Shown here: piece after piece, positions 1-6,156 of the stretch
Layout of the letters: each line of letters opens with the position of its first letter
Position numbering within the stretch: the stretch's first letter is position 1
From: CAYHHI01 sp964356335
GTDB taxonomy: Bacteria; Arandabacterota; Arandabacteria; Arandabacterales; Arandabacteraceae
Direction of reading: 5' to 3'
Length of the DNA: 64,000 bases
NCBI GenBank assembly: GCA_964356335.1
Contig: CAYHHI010000002.1
Coordinates: forward strand, 62,001-126,000
Made by a program: the position numbers and the translations under genes
The notes under the pieces: generated by a model
Told to the model about the DNA's origin: nothing
Seen by the model: only the letters and a program-made list of their open reading frames with translations
The model's database searches: none

Positions 1-1246
1 GGGGGAGCCGAAGCCCGATGCGTCAGGGGCGGTGGTATTCAACACTTCTCTGCAGCGAGGCTTCAAAACGGTTTGGCAGGTCTTGAGCGACTACGGGAGA
101 AGGTCCATTGCAATAAACATACCGCTTACCTCTCCTGCCGATAGCCTCAATGGTCTCATGGTGGCCGGCTTTCCGCATGCATCCGATGATAGTTCTGCAT
201 ACTATTGGCCAAGATCGCTTCAGAAGGAACTCGCTGATTACAGTTTCGATGCATTTCGCGTGATATGCGCGAAGAACCGAGAGGACAGGTTCATCCAGAA
301 GATGAATGGCATAGAGTCCAAGCGGCTTGAGGTCGGGCTGCGGTTATTCGACAAGAACACCTGGGATCTTTTCTGGCTGGTCTTCACGTTCACGGACAGA
401 TATCAGCACTATCTGTGGAAATACACGGACAAGAATCATCCCATGTATGACCCCATCGGTGGTAGCGAGTATGGTGGTCAGATAGAAGCTTGTTATGTCC
501 AGGCCGACACCTATCTCGGCGAGTTCATGAAAAGGATGAGGGACGATGACCTGCTCGTCGTGATGTCGGACCATGGGTTTGGCAGCCTGTACTATACCGT
601 CAACGGGCAGAACTTCCTTTACCGCACCCTTGGCGCCACGCCAGACGTGACTTGCGCTGATTTCTTCGGCGCGAAGTTCAAAATCGATGTTTCAGGTCCT
701 AATTCCGAGGAAAGATACGCGAGTATCAGGAATAGACTGATCGAAGGCCTGAGAGCACTCAAGGACCCGGCCAAGGGTGTTCCGATCATCGATTCGATCT
801 ATGTCAAGGAGCAGGTTTACAAGGGGCCTTATCTCTCCTCTGCACCCGACATAGTCTGTATGGAGAATCCTGATTATCTCTTCTTCACATTGCCGCGGAC
901 GCCGGATCTGCGAATAATAGATGCAGGCCCCAGCCCCGACAAGGCTTTCTCCGGGTTTCACAGGAGGCCGGGGACAATATGTCTTTACGGAAAACTTGTG
1001 CTCCCCGGCAAGCAACTTGCGGCAAGGATAGTGGACGTCACGCCTATCATACTGGCCTATCTTGGTGTGCCTGCACCAAGTGAGATCGACGGAAGACTGC
1101 CTGCTCAAACATTCAAGGCCGGACCTTCAGGTGAGCTCCGGTTGGTCAAGTCGAATGACCCCGGGTACAGGACGCGGACTGGTTTCCTCACTCAGGATTC
1201 AAAGAAGATGGAAAAGCAGCTCCGGGCTCTCGGCTACATGCAGTAG
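1..1246 (+). CDS. Alkaline phosphatase superfamily phosphodiesterase, 5' truncated by the window edge
   Basis: The frame is open from base 2 with no stop upstream of the GTG at 32, so the true start and the nucleophile-bearing N-terminus lie outside the window. Visible metal-site motifs are SDHGF near residue 180 (counting from the GTG) and a C-terminal SGFHRRPG, followed by DVTPIILAYLGVP and DGRLP. This order is typical of the type I phosphodiesterase/nucleotide pyrophosphatase branch of the alkaline phosphatase superfamily. These enzymes hydrolyse phosphate mono- or diesters, but the substrate cannot be read here. No membrane segment is visible in the part present. It ends 20 bases before the GGDEF gene on the same strand. 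The family call is firm and the substrate unknown. Confidence 0.8.
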   Translation, partial: GEPKPDASGAVVFNTSLQRGFKTVWQVLSDYGRRSIAINIPLTSPADSLNGLMVAGFPHASDDSSAYYWPRSLQKELADYSFDAFRVICAKNREDRFIQKMNGIESKRLEVGLRLFDKNTWDLFWLVFTFTDRYQHYLWKYTDKNHPMYDPIGGSEYGGQIEACYVQADTYLGEFMKRMRDDDLLVVMSDHGFGSLYYTVNGQNFLYRTLGATPDVTCADFFGAKFKIDVSGPNSEERYASIRNRLIEGLRALKDPAKGVPIIDSIYVKEQVYKGPYLSSAPDIVCMENPDYLFFTLPRTPDLRIIDAGPSPDKAFSGFHRRPGTICLYGKLVLPGKQLAARIVDVTPIILAYLGVPAPSEIDGRLPAQTFKAGPSGELRLVKSNDPGYRTRTGFLTQDSKKMEKQLRALGYMQ

Positions 1247-1266
1247 AGGTGCTCACAAGTGCAGCC

Positions 1267-2592
1267 ATGAAGACCGAAAAGATAAGCCTGCGGCATCTCC
1301 TCAATAAGATTCTCACGAGCGACGCGGCGGACACTGAGCTCAGGAAAAACCTGCTCAGGACACTTGCTGAGCCTGACCCCTTGATCGCCTGGGAGCAGGC
1401 CCTCGAGATCATGCATGCCATGTCCAAGTCCGGCAGAATCAGGTGGCTTGGCGTCAGCGAACGAGACGGCGAGAAGTACCTGCGTTTCCAGGACCCGCGC
1501 AACATGGACGTTTTCTCACTCAGGGAGCCTCCCACGGTCAAAGCGGAGGTCGTGCCTTTCCTGCCGAGGGGCTTCGTGCGCAAGGAGGATGCCGACAAGA
1601 TCGAGATGCTTTTCACCTCGATTGCCACCTGCAGGTCGGAGGATGAGCTGGGTGGGGTCCTCAAGCGGATGCTCAGAACCATACGCGAGATGGTCTCGGC
1701 CGACTACTGCGTCATCCATTTCACGGACGAGGCCATCAAGAATGTCATGGAGAGAATCAGCGACGGCTCCCCGTCTGCCCCCAAGCGCTTCGCCCCGGCG
1801 ATCACCGACAAGTGGGTCAAAGGCGAGGGCCTGTGCGTCAACGTGCCTGACTTGAGGCGCGAAGCCGAGCTCGGCAAGTATTCTTCCGATGGGCTTTTTT
1901 CGTCGGTCGTGGTGATGCCCTTGAGGTGCAAGGGAAAGACCTACGGCGTGCTTGAGACCTGGAGCAGGCTCGCCGCGAATTTCGCACCTGATGATCTTGG
2001 CTTCCTGTCTCTACTCGCAATGCTTGCAGCAGGCATGATAAGGAATGCCGAGCACCTCGAGACCTTGATCTTCAGAGATCCCCTCACGCACGTTTACAAC
2101 CGCGGTTACCTTGAGGATCAGCTGGGGCGTGAGATAGAGAGATACAAGCGCACCAACGAACCTGTTTCGTTTCTCCTGATTGATGTGGACAATTTCAAGC
2201 AGGTCAATACCAACTTCGGCCATCCCGTAGGGGACCTCATACTGTCGGCAATTGCCCACTTGCTCGAGGATAAAGTCAGGCAGGTCGATGTGGTGTCGAG
2301 ATACGGCGGTGACGAGTTTGGCATAATCCTCCCTGACACAATCGGGGAACATGCCTTCATGACTGCAGATCGTTTGAGGGGTGTGGTCGAGGCCAATGAC
2401 TTCGCCGCGACCTGCTCCGCCATCGGGGACATGAAGATCACGATCAGCGTCGGCGGAGCGATCTGTCCTTTTGATGCCGCCACCAAAGAGGATTTGATCG
2501 AAAAGGCCGACAAGGCGCTTGCCCAGGCTGAGCGAGCCGGGAAGAATCAGGTGGTGTTCTTCAGTCTGCCCTCGGGGGATGGTGAGAGATAG
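1267..2592 (+). CDS. GAF-GGDEF diguanylate cyclase
   Basis: A 441-residue soluble protein. An N-terminal region of about 110 residues is unassigned, a GAF-like sensor domain covers roughly 115-265, and a GGDEF domain covers roughly 275-435. The active-site motif GGDEF is intact at residues 347-351, and a canonical product-inhibition site RxxD (RQVD, 338-341) sits five residues before it. It should therefore make cyclic di-GMP from GTP and be feedback inhibited. No transmembrane segment or receiver domain is seen, so the GAF domain is the likely signal input. I chose the ATG at 1267; an in-frame GTG at 1249 would add six residues. It ends one base before queD. Confidence 0.9.
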   Translation: MKTEKISLRHLLNKILTSDAADTELRKNLLRTLAEPDPLIAWEQALEIMHAMSKSGRIRWLGVSERDGEKYLRFQDPRNMDVFSLREPPTVKAEVVPFLPRGFVRKEDADKIEMLFTSIATCRSEDELGGVLKRMLRTIREMVSADYCVIHFTDEAIKNVMERISDGSPSAPKRFAPAITDKWVKGEGLCVNVPDLRREAELGKYSSDGLFSSVVVMPLRCKGKTYGVLETWSRLAANFAPDDLGFLSLLAMLAAGMIRNAEHLETLIFRDPLTHVYNRGYLEDQLGREIERYKRTNEPVSFLLIDVDNFKQVNTNFGHPVGDLILSAIAHLLEDKVRQVDVVSRYGGDEFGIILPDTIGEHAFMTADRLRGVVEANDFAATCSAIGDMKITISVGGAICPFDAATKEDLIEKADKALAQAERAGKNQVVFFSLPSGDGER

Positions 2593-2593
2593 C

Positions 2594-2998
2594 ATGCCTT
2601 ATGAGATCTCTACCGAGGTGAGTTTTTCCGCAGCCCACTATATCGCAGGCTATGAAGGCGACTGCGCAAGGATGCATGGGCACAACTGGAGAGTGAGGGC
2701 TACGCTGCGGGCCGATGGCGGTCGAGGCGGTGCTCCTCGGGCAGGTGAGCAGGGACCTGCCGGGCTCACCTACGACTTCAGGAAGCTGCATGCCTTGATG
2801 GCCGATGTCGCGCGCCTCGTTGATCACACGGTGCTGAACGATCTCTCCCTCTTCAAGCACAAGAATCCTACGGCCGAGGCCATAGCCGAATGGTTCTATG
2901 GCGAGATCGCCAAACGTATCGAAGGCGAACCTGCGCGCATTGCCAGGGTAGAAGTGTGGGAATCCCCGTTTAACTGCGCCGCCTACTTCAAGGAGTGA
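2594..2998 (+). CDS. queD: 6-carboxy-5,6,7,8-tetrahydropterin synthase QueD
   Basis: A 134-residue member of the 6-pyruvoyl-tetrahydropterin synthase fold, converting dihydroneopterin triphosphate to 6-carboxytetrahydropterin, the first committed queuosine-precursor step. Zinc ligands H15, H28 and H30 are visible, with the QueD-type catalytic cysteine C24 in the CxxxHGH arrangement. The Glu of the substrate pocket is probably in VEVWESPFNC near the C-terminus. Residues 42-57 form a Gly/Ala/Arg-rich insert between the first strands that most homologues lack or keep shorter. The ATG at 2594 gives a normal-length protein; the frame extends upstream into the GGDEF gene but that part does not match the family. 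queC follows 42 bases later. Confidence 0.92.
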   Translation: MPYEISTEVSFSAAHYIAGYEGDCARMHGHNWRVRATLRADGGRGGAPRAGEQGPAGLTYDFRKLHALMADVARLVDHTVLNDLSLFKHKNPTAEAIAEWFYGEIAKRIEGEPARIARVEVWESPFNCAAYFKE

Positions 2999-3040
2999 TT
3001 TCCTAAGGGTGTCCGAAGGGTGATTGTCAAGGAGTGACGC

Positions 3041-3721
3041 TTGAAGACGATTGTCTTGCTCTCCGGCGGACTTGACTCGGTTGTCAATCTCAAGTGCGCC
3101 CTTGACGAGGGCGATGTGAAGCTGGCCATCACTTTTGATTACGGCCAGGTGGCGTTCGAGAATGAGGCGAAGGCAGCTTCCCTCGCGGCCGCGCGCTTCA
3201 AGGTGCACCATTGTATCGTTTCGCTTCCATGGTACAAGGACATCGCCGCCAATCCGATTGTGGGGAAAGGTGACGTCGCCGCTTATCCCAAGGGTGTGCT
3301 TTCGGATGCGGCCACGCTTCTCAAGGAGGCCTGGATTCCCAACCGCAACTGCGTCTTCCTAGGTATCGGCGGTGCTTATGCCGAGGCGTTGGGAGCGGGA
3401 GGGGTTGTGGTAGGCTTCAACAGGGAAGAGGCCAGGGTATTTCCCGACAACTCGGTCGCCTTTCTGGAGAATATGAACAAGGTATTGGGTCTCTCCACAC
3501 TCTCAGGCGTTGGAGCGATATGCTACACCATCGGCTTGACCAAAGATGAGATAGTGGGACTCGGGTTGAGCATCTCGGCGCCTCTTGATCTTGCGTATTC
3601 ATGCTACCGGCGTTCTCCGGACCAACGGATGTGCGGACTCTGCCAGTCGTGTCTGAGATTCAAAGCGGCGCTGCGGTCCCACGGGGTGCTTGAAAGGTAT
3701 GCGGAGAGGTTTGAGGGATGA
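3041..3721 (+). CDS. queC: 7-cyano-7-deazaguanine (preQ0) synthase QueC
   Basis: A 226-residue PP-loop ATPase that turns 7-carboxy-7-deazaguanine plus ammonia into preQ0. The N-terminal PP-loop SGGLDS is at residues 8-13. The zinc site is the C-terminal C-x9-C-x2-C-x2-C within CYRRSPDQRMCGLCQSC. The start is a TTG at 3041 with AAGGAG eight bases or so upstream; no ATG or GTG nearby would keep the PP-loop at its normal distance. Its stop overlaps the next gene by 4 bp (ATGA), so translation is probably coupled to the DUF366 gene. Confidence 0.94.
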   Translation: MKTIVLLSGGLDSVVNLKCALDEGDVKLAITFDYGQVAFENEAKAASLAAARFKVHHCIVSLPWYKDIAANPIVGKGDVAAYPKGVLSDAATLLKEAWIPNRNCVFLGIGGAYAEALGAGGVVVGFNREEARVFPDNSVAFLENMNKVLGLSTLSGVGAICYTIGLTKDEIVGLGLSISAPLDLAYSCYRRSPDQRMCGLCQSCLRFKAALRSHGVLERYAERFEG

Positions 3722-4275
3722 AAGCCAGGTTCGTCGAGGAGAGGGTTGATTACACGGGCAAGGAGCTCAGATCCGGCTGGCTCGCGGAGCGGTTCGGCGT
3801 CGAAGCCGACGCCATTGTAGCCTTCAGGGGAAAGTGCATGGTGAGCGGGCATGATCTGGTGGACCTCGAGGACTTTGAAGCCGGCAACATCGTCGCCGCT
3901 CGGGACATGCTTCATTTCATTGCCGAGATCTCCGGGCTTTGCCTTCTGGGCATCACCTTCGCGCAGCGCCTGCTCTGCACGATTGCGCAGGAGGTCCTGA
4001 ATTCGGCGACTGCGGACTGCCTTGTCGAACGAAGGGGCGACGATCTTTATGTTGGGCCTGGAAAGCTCTCGGTCTCCGTGGCGACCGTGTCGCCTGTCTC
4101 CGGGCTGATCCATCTTGGCCTCAACATCACGGGGGATGGCGTCCCGGTGGAGGCAGCGTGTATCTCAAGTCTTGGAGTGGATTCGGGGTGGCTTGCGGAT
4201 CAGGTGCTTTCAAAGTTCGCAGGCGAAATCGATTCGTGCATCAGGGCTTCGCGTAAGGTCAGGCCGGTCCCATAG
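3718..4275 (+). CDS. DUF366 family protein in the queuosine operon
   Basis: A 185-residue soluble protein that I recognise as the DUF366 family (COG2029), known mostly from archaea and thermophilic or deep-branching bacteria, with no established activity. Notable features are a conserved-looking RGKCMVSGHDLVDLED near residues 37-52 and an internal hydrophobic helix around residues 75-90. It overlaps queC by 4 bp and sits two bases before queE, so it is embedded in the 7-deazaguanine pathway. A role in precursor synthesis or its regulation is a reasonable inference from position only. The family name is from memory of the sequence pattern. Confidence 0.7.
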   Translation: MKARFVEERVDYTGKELRSGWLAERFGVEADAIVAFRGKCMVSGHDLVDLEDFEAGNIVAARDMLHFIAEISGLCLLGITFAQRLLCTIAQEVLNSATADCLVERRGDDLYVGPGKLSVSVATVSPVSGLIHLGLNITGDGVPVEAACISSLGVDSGWLADQVLSKFAGEIDSCIRASRKVRPVP

Positions 4276-4277
4276 AT

Positions 4278-5081
4278 ATGGCACACGCGGACATGTCATC
4301 TGCTTATATCAGTGAGATCTTCACGTCCGTCGAGGGCGAGGGCGTTCACGCTGGCCGGCCGGCAACTTTCATCCGCTTCTGCGGGTGCAATCTTGCGTGT
4401 TCCTATTGTGATACCAAGTACGCCCGGCAGAACTCCGAATTCATGGTGGTTCATGGGCTGGCAGACCACCGGGGGGCAATCCGCCGGGGGGATATCGGGG
4501 GAGAAGCAGCCCAGGGAGGGCCTGAAGCCTGCGAAATCAGGAATCCTGTGGCATCCGATCACTTGGTCTCTCTGGTTGGAGAGAGACTGGGCTCTGCGTC
4601 CACGCTGGTCTTGACGGGTGGGGAGCCGCTTCTTCAGCATGCCTTTGTCCAAGTTGTGTGCAGCAGGCTTCGCATGATGGGCTATGAGATCCACCTGGAG
4701 ACCAACGGTACGCTGGTCGATGCCTTCAAGAGCGTGAGAGACGTCATAGATTTTGTGTGCATGGACCTGAAGCTGCCTTCGACGCAAGATGGCAAGAGCC
4801 TGATGCACGAGCATCGTGGTTTTCTTGGAGCCCTCGGAGGAAAAGACGCAGCCGTGAAGGTTGTCGTCACAGGCGAAGCAGGTCTCGATGAGATCGTGGA
4901 GGCCGTTGAGGTTGTGGCGAGCGTCAATCCCCATCTGCCTGTGCTCTTGCAACCGGCATTTGCGGGGTCACGACCGACTGTCCAGGCGGAGTGGCTCCTC
5001 AAGGCTCATGCCTTGGCGCGGCGCAGGCTGCCTGACGTCAGAGTCTCGATTCAAATGCACAAGGTGCTTGGGATGAGATGA
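4278..5081 (+). CDS. queE: 7-carboxy-7-deazaguanine synthase QueE (radical SAM)
   Basis: A 267-residue radical SAM enzyme that rearranges 6-carboxytetrahydropterin into 7-carboxy-7-deazaguanine. The [4Fe-4S] motif CxxxCxxC is C37, C41 and C44, preceded by the QueE-typical SVEGEG and R-F-C-G-C-N. The SAM-binding TGGEPLL motif is near residue 113. Between the cluster motif and TGGEP lies a poorly conserved Gly-rich insert (about residues 56-92) that makes the protein longer than the usual 210-240 residues. ATG 4278 is taken as start; ATG 4293 is also possible. The stop overlaps the following gene by 4 bp. Confidence 0.93.
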   Translation: MAHADMSSAYISEIFTSVEGEGVHAGRPATFIRFCGCNLACSYCDTKYARQNSEFMVVHGLADHRGAIRRGDIGGEAAQGGPEACEIRNPVASDHLVSLVGERLGSASTLVLTGGEPLLQHAFVQVVCSRLRMMGYEIHLETNGTLVDAFKSVRDVIDFVCMDLKLPSTQDGKSLMHEHRGFLGALGGKDAAVKVVVTGEAGLDEIVEAVEVVASVNPHLPVLLQPAFAGSRPTVQAEWLLKAHALARRRLPDVRVSIQMHKVLGMR

Positions 5082-6073
5082 TGAAGCGGTCGGAAGTGGG
5101 CATAACGTCAAGCATCCCCATAGAAGTGGTCTATGCTTCAGGGGCGCGTGTGATCGATCTCAACAACGTCTTCATCGAACGGGAGGACAGCTGGTCACTG
5201 GTCGAACAGGCTGAGCGCAGGGGTTTTCCGGAGTCAAGCTGCGCCTGGATAAAGGGCATCTATTCGGCGGTGAAGCTCAGAGGTGTGGAAACCGTCATCG
5301 CCGTGACCCAGGGTGATTGCAGCAACACGCACGCCTTGATGGAGGTGCTTGAAGTCGAAGGCATTGAGACCATTCCTTTCATGTATCCCTACGATCGCGA
5401 CAGGCGTTTCCTGAGACTTCAGATAGAGAAGTTGTGTAAAGTTCTCGGGGTCCGAGCAAGCGATGTCGACAGCACAAGGGTCCGCCTGGATGGCATCAGA
5501 GAGAAAGTGAGAGAGATAGACAGGCTGACGTGGGAGGATGGTAAGGTCGGGGGCTTCGAGAACCACTATTACCACATATCTTGCAGTGACATGAAGGGTG
5601 ATCCTGACGGGTTCGAGAAGGAAATCGATGACTTCATTGCGGCTGCCAGAGACCGCGAGCCGTTTGCCCGCGACCTGAGATTGGCCTATGTCGGGATTCC
5701 ACCCATAGTGAACGGCATCTACTCCTTGGTCGAAAGCTACGGCGGGATGGTGGTCTTCAACGAGCTCCAGAGGCAGTTCAGCATGTTCAATCGCTGCGAT
5801 GATCTTGTTGACCAGTATCTTCTTTACACCTATCCCTACCACATCCGCAACAGGCTCGAAGACATCAAGACGGAGATAAAGCGGCGCGCGGTCGACGGCA
5901 TCATCCATTATGTTCAGGCCTTTTGTTTCAGGCAGATTGAAGACATCATCATAAGAAAGGAAATCGGTTTGCCTGTTCTGACCCTCGAAGGCAACAGGCC
6001 AGGCAAAGCTGACTTGAGATCGCGCGTGAGGATAGAAGCCTTTCTCGACATGCTGCGCTCGCACAGAAGATGA
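5078..6073 (+). CDS. 2-hydroxyacyl-CoA dehydratase (HgdB/BcrC)-like iron-sulfur protein
   Basis: A 331-residue protein related to the subunits of 2-hydroxyacyl-CoA dehydratases and benzoyl-CoA reductases, which carry a [4Fe-4S] cluster and do low-potential one-electron reductions. Three cysteines are in the positions used as cluster ligands in that family: C55 (SSCAW), C81 (QGDCSN) and C283 (AFCFRQ), followed by the usual PVLTLEGN segment. It is shorter than the classical subunits (about 380-430 residues) and has no partner subunit or BadF-type ATPase activator next to it. It is translationally coupled to queE (ATGATG at 5078). The family call is good; the substrate and its link to queuosine are unknown. 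Confidence 0.75.
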   Translation: MMKRSEVGITSSIPIEVVYASGARVIDLNNVFIEREDSWSLVEQAERRGFPESSCAWIKGIYSAVKLRGVETVIAVTQGDCSNTHALMEVLEVEGIETIPFMYPYDRDRRFLRLQIEKLCKVLGVRASDVDSTRVRLDGIREKVREIDRLTWEDGKVGGFENHYYHISCSDMKGDPDGFEKEIDDFIAAARDREPFARDLRLAYVGIPPIVNGIYSLVESYGGMVVFNELQRQFSMFNRCDDLVDQYLLYTYPYHIRNRLEDIKTEIKRRAVDGIIHYVQAFCFRQIEDIIIRKEIGLPVLTLEGNRPGKADLRSRVRIEAFLDMLRSHRR

Positions 6074-6095
6074 TAGCAGGCCCGCCATAAGAGGA

Positions 6096-6124
6096 TTGAC
6101 TGCCCCTGCCCGGCGTGTTACCTT
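6096..6124 (+). promoter_or_regulatory. Candidate sigma70-type promoter for valS
   Basis: TTGACT (6096-6101), a 17-base spacer and TACCTT (6119-6124). The -10 matches consensus poorly, but the surrounding GTGTTACCTTTC is nearly identical to the block at the candidate promoter at 22610-22638, which supports it as a real element. Confidence 0.35.
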
Positions 6125-6156
6125 TCGAGTCAAAGACGGACAACGAGGAGCAGATG

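Noticed and set aside
2999..3040. preQ1 riboswitch between queD and queC
   Set aside because: The 42 bases show neither the stem nor the A-rich tail of a preQ1 aptamer.
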